DNA of 64,000 bases from Lacipirellula limnantheis (GTDB taxonomy: Bacteria; Planctomycetota; Planctomycetia; Pirellulales; Lacipirellulaceae): assembly GCF_007746075.1 (NCBI RefSeq), contig NZ_CP036339.1:3625786-3689785 (forward strand), written 5' to 3'. How positions within the stretch are numbered: the first letter of the stretch is position 1; each line of letters begins with the position of its first letter. The notes under the pieces were generated by a model. The model saw nothing but the letters and a program-made list of their open reading frames with translations, searched no databases and was not told where the DNA came from. Below, in pieces: positions 45,142 to 52,551 of this stretch. The position numbers and the translations under genes were made by a program.

Positions 45142-46029
45142 ATGAGCACCAAAGGAGAAGCCTTCGCCGGCCTGTCGGTCGCGGTCGTCACGCCATTCAA
45201 GGGAGATGAGGTCGACTACGACGCCTTCCGTGCTCAGATCGAATTCCAGATCGATGCGGGAACCAACTGCATTTGCCCCGTAGGCACCACCGGCGAGTCG
45301 CCGACGCTAACTCACCCTGAACACGAACGGGTGATCAACTTCGTCTGTGAGACTGCCAATAAGCGGATCAAGGTGATGCCCGGCGTCGGCTCGAACAGCA
45401 CCGCGGAGGCCCTTCGCCTGACCAAGGTCGCCGAGGCTGCCGGAGCCGATGCCGCGCTGCAAGTCGCGCCCTACTACAACAAACCGACGCAAGAAGGCTT
45501 CTATCAGCATTTTAAGCGGATTGCCGAAGAGTCGGGCCTGCCGCAGTGCATTTACAACATTCCGGGCCGCACCGGAAAAAACGTCGAGCCCGAAACGATC
45601 ATCCGGCTGGCTGAACTGCAGAACGTGACGATGGTGAAGGAAGCGACGGGCTCGCTCGATCAGGCGTCGACGATTCTCGGCGCCACGAACCTCACCGTCC
45701 TCAGCGGCGACGATAGCCTGACGCTGCCGCTCATGTCTGTCGGCGCCCGTGGAGTTATCTCAGTCGTCGGCAACATCGTTCCTCGCGACATGATCGCTCT
45801 GTGCGATGCGGTGGACCGCGGCGATCTGGCCCAGGCCCTTCAGTGGCATCGCAAGTTGTTCCAGCTCTGCCGCGACATGCTGGGCCTCTCGACGAACCCG
45901 ATCCCGCTGAAGGCCGCGATGAAGATGCTCGGCCGCGATACCGGCGAGATGCGCCTGCCAATGACGCCGCTGGAGCCGGGGCAAGAGGCATCCTTGCGGA
46001 AGACGCTGACGGCGTATGGGTTGCTTTAG
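45142..46029 (+). CDS. dapA: 4-hydroxy-tetrahydrodipicolinate synthase
   Basis: A 295-residue TIM-barrel enzyme of lysine/diaminopimelate synthesis, condensing pyruvate with aspartate semialdehyde. The Schiff-base lysine is Lys166 in VTMVKEATG. The proton-relay residues are present: Thr49/Thr50 in [10 protein letters not shown], Tyr112 in PYYNKPT, and Tyr138 in [10 protein letters not shown]. Full family length; the start [19 protein letters not shown] is normal. It ends 112 bases before the convergent pterin block, with a palindromic repeat between them. Confidence 0.97.
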   Translation: MSTKGEAFAGLSVAVVTPFKGDEVDYDAFRAQIEFQIDAGTNCICPVGTTGESPTLTHPEHERVINFVCETANKRIKVMPGVGSNSTAEALRLTKVAEAAGADAALQVAPYYNKPTQEGFYQHFKRIAEESGLPQCIYNIPGRTGKNVEPETIIRLAELQNVTMVKEATGSLDQASTILGATNLTVLSGDDSLTLPLMSVGARGVISVVGNIVPRDMIALCDAVDRGDLAQALQWHRKLFQLCRDMLGLSTNPIPLKAAMKMLGRDTGEMRLPMTPLEPGQEASLRKTLTAYGLL

Positions 46030-46090
46030 GAAGCGCCGGCGCCGAGGATGGCCGCCTTGCAGCACACTGAGGTTCGCCAAAATGTGGCGG

Positions 46091-46160
46091 CCATTTAGCC
46101 GCGGGCGATAGCCCGCGCGTCCCCGCCGCGAGCGGCGGGGCTAAATGGGCGTGACGGTAT
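46091..46160. repeat. cloverleaf-like palindromic repeat, copy 1
   Basis: An outer stem CCATTTAG (46091-46098) with CTAAATGG (46141-46148), perfect, encloses two perfect hairpins: GCGGGC-GATA-GCCCGC (46101-46116) and CCCCGCCG-CGAG-CGGCGGGG (46121-46140). This is a three-way junction. Similarity to copy 2 (51381-51450) continues to about 46160, inside the 3' end of the beta-RFAP synthase gene, whose stop codon is 46141-46143. Confidence 0.8.
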
Positions 46161-47136
46161 GGGAGCCGTGATTATCGGGCTGGGTGATGCGCATCGCGCG
46201 GTCACGCCAAGTCATAGCAGCGCGCATCCGCGCGACGAGGTCGTTCGCCTGCGCTTCATCCGCCGCGAGCGCAAAAACGGTTGGCCCCCACGACGATTGC
46301 CCAACGCCGCGAGCGCCGAAACCGCGCAGCGTCTCGACGCACGCCGCGATTTCCGCGGAGGCGTACGGCCCGCCTTGCACGCTGGCGAAGCATTCGCCCG
46401 CAATCCGGCCGTACTCGAATAGAGCATCCCCGAAGGCGTCGACGTCGCCGTGTTCGGCGGCCGGCAAGATCGCCGCCGCGGCGAGTTGCTCGAGCCGAGC
46501 GGTGGCCGCGGCGGGGACGGGAGGAAGCTGGCTGAACGCATTCAGCTCGTGCTCGCCGCTCAGCCCCGCCGATTTCGCGGCCGTGACGAGCACCACCCGC
46601 CAAGCGTTTGGCGTCTCCACGCGTTTGGCGAGGCGACCGAGCGGCTCGTCAGGGTAACTGCCAAGTTCATACAGCAGCCCGCCCCGCAAAAAGCCGTGAC
46701 AGCCGATCGCGCTGCGGCGGCCCCGGCCAACCATTTCGGCGAGTTCTTCGGCGTTTGCGTCGGGGAGGCCGCAGAGGGAGCGAACTCCGGCGGCGATGGC
46801 GAGAGCGAGCTGGGTGCCGCTGCCGAGGCCGTGGTGGGCGGGGATCGATTCGAGCACTTCGATCTTGAAGGCCTGGGGCGTTTGATGGGTCGCTCCGGCG
46901 GGGCATAGATCCGCGGCTACTTGCGTGGCCACGTAGTCCAGCGCTCGTCGTCCGTTTGAGACGGCACGATCGGCGTCGATGCCTGAGGCATGCCATTCAT
47001 TCGATGCAGTCAGCCTTACCACGCACCGCGGTTCGGCGATCATCATCCCCAATCCGCCGAAGCTCGGTCCATCAGTTTGTTCGAAACGCAGGAGGCCGAA
47101 ATGGAGCCGACTCGGCGTGGAGATCGTCACGCTCAC
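46141..47136 (-). CDS. beta-ribofuranosylaminobenzene 5'-phosphate (beta-RFAP) synthase family protein
   Basis: A 331-residue GHMP-superfamily protein. In archaea this enzyme joins p-aminobenzoate (or 4-hydroxybenzoate) to PRPP with loss of CO2 and PPi, the first committed step to methanopterin. Seen here: the start VSVTISTPSRLHFGLLRFEQ, the nucleotide-loop-like SIPAHHGLGSGTQLALAIA, GRGRRSAIGCHGFLRGGLLYELG, and QSSWGPTVFALA near the end. The start is GTG 47134-47136, overlapping the DUF447 stop (GTGA), so the genes are coupled. The last residues (TVTPI) and stop are encoded by a repeat shared with 51381-51450, so the natural C-terminus may have been altered by insertion. The context (PABA synthase, DHPS-like) supports the role strongly. 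Confidence 0.85.
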   Translation of the reverse strand: MSVTISTPSRLHFGLLRFEQTDGPSFGGLGMMIAEPRCVVRLTASNEWHASGIDADRAVSNGRRALDYVATQVAADLCPAGATHQTPQAFKIEVLESIPAHHGLGSGTQLALAIAAGVRSLCGLPDANAEELAEMVGRGRRSAIGCHGFLRGGLLYELGSYPDEPLGRLAKRVETPNAWRVVLVTAAKSAGLSGEHELNAFSQLPPVPAAATARLEQLAAAAILPAAEHGDVDAFGDALFEYGRIAGECFASVQGGPYASAEIAACVETLRGFGARGVGQSSWGPTVFALAADEAQANDLVARMRAAMTWRDRAMRITQPDNHGSHTVTPI

Positions 47137-47765
47137 TGTTGCTGCCCCGCTTGCTCGGCGGCGCGGGCGATATGCGCGCGGAGAAATGCCATCGCTCGTC
47201 GTTCCGCGGCGGCGCCCGTTTTGTCGACGGCAATCTGCAGGCGGTCGTACTCTGTGAGGATAGCCGATGGCCCGGTCAAGTGAATTCGCGTCGCCAGAAT
47301 GGCCGCTTCGAGCACGGCATGCTTCGCACGATTGAAACCAAAAAACTCCCGCGGCGCGCCGCGATCGGCCACACGAGCGACAATGCTTGTCCGCTCCTCG
47401 GCGTCGTCGAGCGATTCGATCTCCAGCGCATACCACCGACAGGCATTGGCGAGAATCAGCGTATCGCCGCCCGGCGTCGCGACGAAGCGCGGGTGGGGGT
47501 CGGGCTGGCCAACGGCCGCTTGCGCTAAGAGCTCGACGTCGTCAGTCACATGAAACACCCCCCGCCCCGTCCGCTTGAGGTTCCGATACGTCGTCGACGT
47601 TTTGAACGGGCGTAGCCAGAGCCGATCGAGCGCATCATCGACGATCGGACCCATCGGCGAGACGTTGACGCTGCCATCGAAGTTCAGCGTCGTGACGATC
47701 CCCTCCAAGATGCGGCCGTCGGCGCCAAGCGTGGGCGGCGATAGTGGAGGTAGATCGGCAGGCAT
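47133..47765 (-). CDS. DUF447 protein
   Basis: A 210-residue protein recognised by ILEGIVTTLNFDGSVNVSPMGPIVDD near the start and RPFKTSTTYRNLKRTGRGVFHVTDDVELLA. The region around 130-175 includes FGFNRAKHAVLEAAILATRIHLTG. DUF447 proteins have an FMN-binding split-barrel-like fold and occur in methanogens and in bacteria that make tetrahydromethanopterin, next to other genes for that cofactor. Its reaction is not established. It lies 12 bases after pabA and overlaps the beta-RFAP synthase gene by 4 bases. Confidence 0.85.
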   Translation of the reverse strand: MPADLPPLSPPTLGADGRILEGIVTTLNFDGSVNVSPMGPIVDDALDRLWLRPFKTSTTYRNLKRTGRGVFHVTDDVELLAQAAVGQPDPHPRFVATPGGDTLILANACRWYALEIESLDDAEERTSIVARVADRGAPREFFGFNRAKHAVLEAAILATRIHLTGPSAILTEYDRLQIAVDKTGAAAERRAMAFLRAHIARAAEQAGQQQ

Positions 47766-47777
47766 CGCTGACGCTGG

Positions 47778-48443
47778 CTAGAAGGTGAGCGGTTTCGCGG
47801 GAGGGGCGTAGGGCGGTGCGATCGGGCTGCGATTCTCACTAGCGGCCAGCTGCTGGACGTTACCGACCACGCTACAGCCGGCGAGGTGCAGGAAGTTGGC
47901 CAGCATCGCGTAGCCATGCTCCGTAAGCGCCGCCTCCGGGTGGAATTGTAACCCAAACAGCGGCGCGGTGACGTGCTGCAGGGCCATGATCGTGCCGTCG
48001 GCGGCGCGGGCGGTGACGCGCAGAAATGCCGGGAGCGTCGATTCCTCGATCGCCAGCGAATGGTACCGGCAGACCGTCATCGGCGAAGGCAGACCGCCGA
48101 ATAGCCCCGAACCGTCGTGCTCGATGGACGAGGTTCGTCCATGCCGCGGTTCGAGCGCACGGGCAATGACGCCGCCGAAGGCGGCGCCGATCGCTTGATG
48201 ACCGAGACAGACGCCCAGCACGGGAATGCTCTCATGGCACGCGCGAATGACGTCTACGGAGCAACCCGCCTCGGCCGGCGTGCAGGGGCCCGGCGAAATG
48301 ACAATTGCTGCCGGTTCGAGCACGCGCATCTCCTCGACGCCCATCTCGTCATTACGAACAATGCATGTCTCCTGGCCCAATCGCACAAAATAGCGTGCGA
48401 GGTTGTGGACGAAGCTGTCGTAGTTGTCGATCAGCAAGATCAT
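47778..48443 (-). CDS. pabA: aminodeoxychorismate/anthranilate synthase glutaminase component (PabA)
   Basis: A 221-residue class I glutamine amidotransferase. The catalytic Cys79 is in VLGVCLGHQAIGAAFGG and the His-Glu pair in LFGLQFHPEAALTEHG. The N-terminus MILLIDNYDSFVHNLARYF is typical of TrpG/PabA. It supplies ammonia to the PabB subunit encoded directly upstream (1-base gap). Compared with most PabA proteins it has about 30 extra C-terminal residues (QQLAASENRSPIAPPYAPP). The neighbours indicate that the p-aminobenzoate is meant for a pterin cofactor rather than tryptophan. Confidence 0.93.
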   Translation of the reverse strand: MILLIDNYDSFVHNLARYFVRLGQETCIVRNDEMGVEEMRVLEPAAIVISPGPCTPAEAGCSVDVIRACHESIPVLGVCLGHQAIGAAFGGVIARALEPRHGRTSSIEHDGSGLFGGLPSPMTVCRYHSLAIEESTLPAFLRVTARAADGTIMALQHVTAPLFGLQFHPEAALTEHGYAMLANFLHLAGCSVVGNVQQLAASENRSPIAPPYAPPAKPLTF

Positions 48444-48444
48444 G

Positions 48445-49872
48445 CTACAAAATCGCCTTCAACATGCCGTGGGCCTTATGCCAGGTTTCGCGATATTCAT
48501 CGTCAGGCTCGCTCTGCGCCACGATGCCGCCCCCTACCGGTAGCTGCCACCAACCTCGGCCGGCGGTGATCGTGCGAATAAGAATGCTCGCGTCCATCGT
48601 GCCGTCGAAGCCGAGATAAGCCAGCGAGCCGCAGTAAGGTCCGCGGGCTGTCGGCTCCAGCTCGGCGATGATTTCCATCGCGCGAACCTTGGGAGCGCCG
48701 GTGATCGACCCGCCGGGGAAGCTCGCCCGCAGCAGATCGAACGGCGAGCATTCCGGCCGCAGCTCGCCGCGCACCACCGACACCAAATGCTTCACGAAGG
48801 CGTAGGTTTCCAGACGGCAGAGCTGTTTGATGTGCACGCTCTCGGACGTGCAGACTCGCGACAGATCGTTTCGCATCAGGTCGACGATCATGACGTTCTC
48901 GGCGCGATCTTTTTCGCTGGCCGAGAGATCGTCGCCGGCAAACAGATCGGCCTCGGGCGTCTGCGAACGGCCGCGTGTCCCTTTAATCGGCCGCGTTTCA
49001 ACCTGCCGGTCGCGCACCGTGAGGAAGCATTCCGGCGACGCGCTGCAGATTTGCCATGGGCCGAGATCGAAGTAGCCGGCGTAGGGGGCGGGGTTTCGCT
49101 CGCGCAACCGCAGATACAGATCGAGCGAGGTACTCGTCGCCGCGTGGAGCAACCGCTGGGCGAGGTTGACCTGGAAAATATCGCCGGCGTGGATGTACTC
49201 GACGCCGCGGCGAACCATGTCGCGGTACGCGGCGGCCGAGAGATTGCTGGTGACGCCAAGCATCGGCATCGGAAACTGCGGCGCGAGCTCTTTGAGCAGC
49301 GCGGAACTGCCGGTTCGACCAACCGGTTGAGCCGCCGTCGACGGGCTGCCGAACAGTAGTCGCTTGAACTCGGCCAAACGCGACTCCGCACGCTCGCGTC
49401 GAGCTGCCGGTTCGACCTCCGGCAACCCTTGGGAGATCAGCCACGCGCGGTGTTCCAGGTGATCAAACGCCGCGACGACGTCGTACGCCCCGACGGCCAG
49501 AGCGGGCGTTTGCAAGTCTTCAAATCTGGGGGCGGCAATGCGCTCCAGGCTGCGGTTGAGATCGTAGGAGAGGAGCCCTGCCAAGCCGCCTTGAAATGGC
49601 GGCAGATCGGCGTGCGCTGCGGAGTGGGGAACGAACTGCTTCCAGAGAGCTTCGACTGCGGCTAGGGCGTCGCTGCCGTCGGCCGGGCGCTCGATCCAAG
49701 CGAACGGATCGGCCGCAACGAACGAATAGCGTCCCAACCGAGGGTCGCGCGCGGCGGAATCGAAGAAAATGACATGCGGCAGCGCGGCGAGCCGTTCGAA
49801 AGCTGCAATCGCGGGCATGCCGCTGGGCAGCGGTTCGGCGAGGGGCAGGGGAGAGGAGGGCAAATTGCTCAT
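48445..49872 (-). CDS. pabB: aminodeoxychorismate synthase component I (PabB)
   Basis: A 475-residue chorismate-utilising enzyme that makes 4-amino-4-deoxychorismate, the precursor of p-aminobenzoate. The motif PIKGTRGR (PabB has PIKGT, TrpE PIAGT) supports PabB. Other family blocks: FQVNLAQRL, NPAPYAGYFDLG, SASPECFLTV, AENVMIVDLMRNDLSRV, FPGGSITGAPKVRAMEII and GPYCGSLAYLGFDG. ATG 49870-49872 overlaps the stop of the upstream DHPS-like gene by 4 bases. No separate aminodeoxychorismate lyase (PabC) gene is seen in the window. Confidence 0.93.
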   Translation of the reverse strand: MSNLPSSPLPLAEPLPSGMPAIAAFERLAALPHVIFFDSAARDPRLGRYSFVAADPFAWIERPADGSDALAAVEALWKQFVPHSAAHADLPPFQGGLAGLLSYDLNRSLERIAAPRFEDLQTPALAVGAYDVVAAFDHLEHRAWLISQGLPEVEPAARRERAESRLAEFKRLLFGSPSTAAQPVGRTGSSALLKELAPQFPMPMLGVTSNLSAAAYRDMVRRGVEYIHAGDIFQVNLAQRLLHAATSTSLDLYLRLRERNPAPYAGYFDLGPWQICSASPECFLTVRDRQVETRPIKGTRGRSQTPEADLFAGDDLSASEKDRAENVMIVDLMRNDLSRVCTSESVHIKQLCRLETYAFVKHLVSVVRGELRPECSPFDLLRASFPGGSITGAPKVRAMEIIAELEPTARGPYCGSLAYLGFDGTMDASILIRTITAGRGWWQLPVGGGIVAQSEPDDEYRETWHKAHGMLKAIL

Positions 49873-51311
49873 GGCGCCCCTTTGGCGTCGTCCGGCGATT
49901 CATTTGGCTTTGCCTTCGCCGACGGCCGCTTGAGATAGTGCCGCGCTTCGGAGCGGGTGGCTAGTCCCCAGTCGAGCGATTCGTCCTGACGATAGGACTT
50001 GCCGAGCGTCAAGGCGGTGAGCGCCTTGCACATCTCGTAACCGAGATAGAAAGCGTGGCCGGGATCGAGATTTTTCGGGAGGCTGCCGTCGGGACCGGCC
50101 TGCCGCAGTTGTTCCATCACGACGAACGGATCGGCGTCGTGCAAATGGAGGCCAGGGCCGACGAGATGAACTTCGCCGGCTGTGGCGTAGATGCGGTAGT
50201 TGTTGTCGCGCACCTGCGTCGCGAGTTCGGCGATCGCAGCGACCGGCGTTTCCAGCACGTCGGCGTCACGCAGCATCACCAGCCGCGAGTCGAGATGTTT
50301 CGGCAGGACGCGATGAGTCACCGCGTGATGCATCACCCGGCGGGCGACGTCGCATTCGGCCACGCTAGTGCGCGCCCAGTTGATCACCTGCGTCGTGAGA
50401 ACGCTGCGGACGCCGAGTTCCTGGCAAATGCCCAGCAGCACGGCGTTGACGCCGGCGGAGTCGACGTCGGTCAGTTCGGTGAGATTGCCGATCCCCATCA
50501 TCATTTCGGCGTCGGGGTAGCGGCGGCGGATTTCAAAGTAGCGGCCCAGGCTAGCCGCGAAACCGAACCCAATCGGTTCAAGTATCGGATCGATCCTCAG
50601 CGGCACTCCATGCCGGGCCAGAAAGTCGACCGTTTCGTCAAGCCCTTCGAGCGTCGCCGGCACGTCGGGGGTGACGATCACTTCGGCGCCCCAGTCGAGC
50701 GCCGCCTCGCGATTCGAGCTGTTCACGCTGAGCACCAATTCGGCTCCCGCGTCCACCGCGGGTGCGATCTCCGCGGGATTGAGGCTATCGACGGAGACGC
50801 GATAGCCCTCGTCGCGGAGTGCTCGCACGACATGTTCCACGCCATTCCATGTGCCGCCGGGATCGCAGCCGACGTCGATGAAATCGGCGCCGTCGCTTGA
50901 CAAGAGCGCCGCCTGTCGCAAGATCTCGGCGAGCGGCAGGCGTGGACAATGGTTGATCTCGGCAATAATCTCAACGTCGAAGGCCCCATAGTCGCTCGGC
51001 GGCGATTGACGTTTGAAATGGGCGTGCAGTTGCCGTAAGTCGCGCGGCCCCCGTTCGACCGGCGCGGGTGAGCTGACTGCCAGCGGCGACATATCCCCTT
51101 CGCAATAGCCCGGCACGATCACCCGCGTTGCTTTACTAGAAACATGCCAATGCTTGGCAATCCACTCGGGCGACATGAGCGCGGCAACGGTGATCGGCAG
51201 CACCTCGACGGTGTAGTCGAACCCGACGTCTGTCGCCAACGGCGCGACGACCGACTTGAGCGCATGCTCCGCCAAGCGGCCGGTGACGAAATGGATGTGA
51301 TCGCGGGGCAT
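49869..51311 (-). CDS. dihydropteroate synthase-like protein (methanopterin type, DUF6513)
   Basis: A 480-residue protein. The N-terminal part (about 1-110: MPRDHIHFVTGRLAEHALKSVV...VIVPGYCEGDM) matches the DUF6513-type extension found in the archaeal/bacterial DHPS-like family of methanopterin organisms. Residues 115-350 form the pterin-binding barrel (DVEIIAEINHCPRLPLAEIL, GADFIDVGCDPGG, VSVDSLNPAEIAPAVDAGAELVLSVN). A long C-terminal part follows. The protein is thought to act in tetrahydromethanopterin synthesis, probably joining the pterin with the beta-RFAP-derived unit, but the exact step is not settled. It is the first gene of the overlapping block, 184 bases after the SDR gene with a repeat copy in between. 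Confidence 0.88.
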   Translation of the reverse strand: MPRDHIHFVTGRLAEHALKSVVAPLATDVGFDYTVEVLPITVAALMSPEWIAKHWHVSSKATRVIVPGYCEGDMSPLAVSSPAPVERGPRDLRQLHAHFKRQSPPSDYGAFDVEIIAEINHCPRLPLAEILRQAALLSSDGADFIDVGCDPGGTWNGVEHVVRALRDEGYRVSVDSLNPAEIAPAVDAGAELVLSVNSSNREAALDWGAEVIVTPDVPATLEGLDETVDFLARHGVPLRIDPILEPIGFGFAASLGRYFEIRRRYPDAEMMMGIGNLTELTDVDSAGVNAVLLGICQELGVRSVLTTQVINWARTSVAECDVARRVMHHAVTHRVLPKHLDSRLVMLRDADVLETPVAAIAELATQVRDNNYRIYATAGEVHLVGPGLHLHDADPFVVMEQLRQAGPDGSLPKNLDPGHAFYLGYEMCKALTALTLGKSYRQDESLDWGLATRSEARHYLKRPSAKAKPNESPDDAKGAP

Positions 51312-51380
51312 GGCGACAGGGGCGTCTGATTGACGGATGACGAATGCGCGCGGGGCAGATAGATGATGACTGCGAAGGGG

Positions 51381-51450
51381 CCCGTTTAGCCGCGCGGCGC
51401 TAGCCCGCGTGTCCGCCGCGAGCGGGAGGAGCTAATTGGGCGTAATGGTG
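51381..51450. repeat. cloverleaf-like palindromic repeat, copy 2
   Basis: The same order of elements as 46091-46160, in the same orientation but more degenerate: TTTAGCCGCG, TAGCCCGCG, GTCC...CCGCCGCGAGCGGG, GCTAA and TTGGGCGTAATGGT. The outer stem keeps TTAGC/GCTAA. It sits between the SDR gene and the DHPS-like gene, about 70 bases before the start of the latter, and so lies in its leader. Confidence 0.7.
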
Positions 51451-51495
51451 TAGTCCTGTTGCAAGGAATTCATAAGTGTTTTTGACAATTGACTA

Positions 51496-52254
51496 TCAAT
51501 GGCGACCGCCGTTGACCGCGATCGTCTGCCCGTTCACAAACGACGCCGCGTCCGACGCCAGAAACCGTGCGACACGGGCAATATCCTCAACCTCGCCCCA
51601 GCGGTTGAGGAGCGACTCGCCCTTAGCACGCTCCTGCCAGTAGTCCGACGCCTCCTCGCCCCACGCCGTGCGGATCCAGCCGGGGGCGATGCAGTTGACG
51701 CGCACCGCCGGCGCCAGCGACTTTGCGAGGCTGCGGGTGAAGTTCATTATCCCCCCCTTTGCCACGGCAAACATCTCGCCGCTGTCGCCCGCCATTCCCA
51801 TCTCGGCCTGATCCCAGCCGATGTTGACGATCGACCCCTGCCCGCGCTCTTTCATGCGAGCGCCCACGGCGCGGCTAAGCTCGACCGTTCCCAGGACGTC
51901 GACTTCCCAAAGTCGATGGAGTTTGTCGTCGAACGACCAGTCGGCGGATTCGCCCGTCAACACGTCGACGCCGGCGTTATTCACCCACATGTCGATCGGC
52001 CGCTCTCGCCAGAGCCCGTGGACGAGGTCCCTACGGGAAGCCGCATCTGCGAGGTCGGTAACAACCGCGATTGCTTCGCGCTTGAACTGCCGGATGGCGG
52101 CGGCAACTTCGTCGGCGGCCTGCCGATCGCGGCCATGAACAACGACGTTGGATCCACCTGCCGCTAGCTCGAGGGCGATGGCTTTGCCGATTCCCCTGGT
52201 GCTGCCGGTGACGACGGCCCAGCGACCTTCCAGGCGATAGTCGGAATCAGGCAT
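51496..52254 (-). CDS. SDR-family protein lacking the catalytic Tyr
   Basis: A 252-residue classical-length short-chain dehydrogenase/reductase. The dinucleotide motif TGSTRGIG is at 16-23 and NNAG at 92-95. The YxxxK site reads FAVAK with Phe162 and Lys166. The strand that normally ends in the catalytic Ser reads IVNIGWDQ. So two of the three catalytic residues are missing, while the cofactor site looks intact. C-terminal block: DIARVARFLASDAASFVNGQTIAVNGG. It is the nearest upstream gene of the pterin block on the same strand. A pteridine reductase-like or binding-only role is possible but not shown. Confidence 0.85.
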   Translation of the reverse strand: MPDSDYRLEGRWAVVTGSTRGIGKAIALELAAGGSNVVVHGRDRQAADEVAAAIRQFKREAIAVVTDLADAASRRDLVHGLWRERPIDMWVNNAGVDVLTGESADWSFDDKLHRLWEVDVLGTVELSRAVGARMKERGQGSIVNIGWDQAEMGMAGDSGEMFAVAKGGIMNFTRSLAKSLAPAVRVNCIAPGWIRTAWGEEASDYWQERAKGESLLNRWGEVEDIARVARFLASDAASFVNGQTIAVNGGRH

Positions 52255-52551
52255 AGCGGCAAATTGCGGTCGCCGAAGGCGGCCCCAGAAAACGGGAGGG
52301 CGGGAACGGTGAAGCTATCCTTCGGTTGTAGTTTGGTCGCTGACCGGCCGCAACCGAAGGGTGTCGGCGGACGTATTAACGGTAGAACCGAAGCAATTTA
52401 GCAGAATCAAGGCACTTGCAACGTCGTTTCGCTCCAGGCGGGTCGACTTCAGTTGCCGCGGTAATTGGCCAACTTTAGGATTGATGGCGCCTCGGACGCC
52501 GCCGATGTTGATTCACGCCCGTTAGCCCTTAACCCCGCGAATGATCACGAG
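52255..52551. other. 297-base divergent gap with a large palindrome
   Basis: Between the SDR gene and the PQQ-like gene. CCTTCGGTTG (52319-52328) and CAACCGAAGG (52351-52360) are perfect inverted repeats, with GGTC/GACC nested inside. No T-run follows, so a control site or leader structure is more likely than a terminator. No gene is supported; an upstream TTG-started extension of the PQQ-like frame is not convincing. Confidence 0.45.

Noticed and set aside
52465..52551. Upstream TTG-initiated extension of the PQQ-like protein
   Set aside because: It needs a rare start, lies partly in the divergent control region, and adds residues with no signal or domain character.
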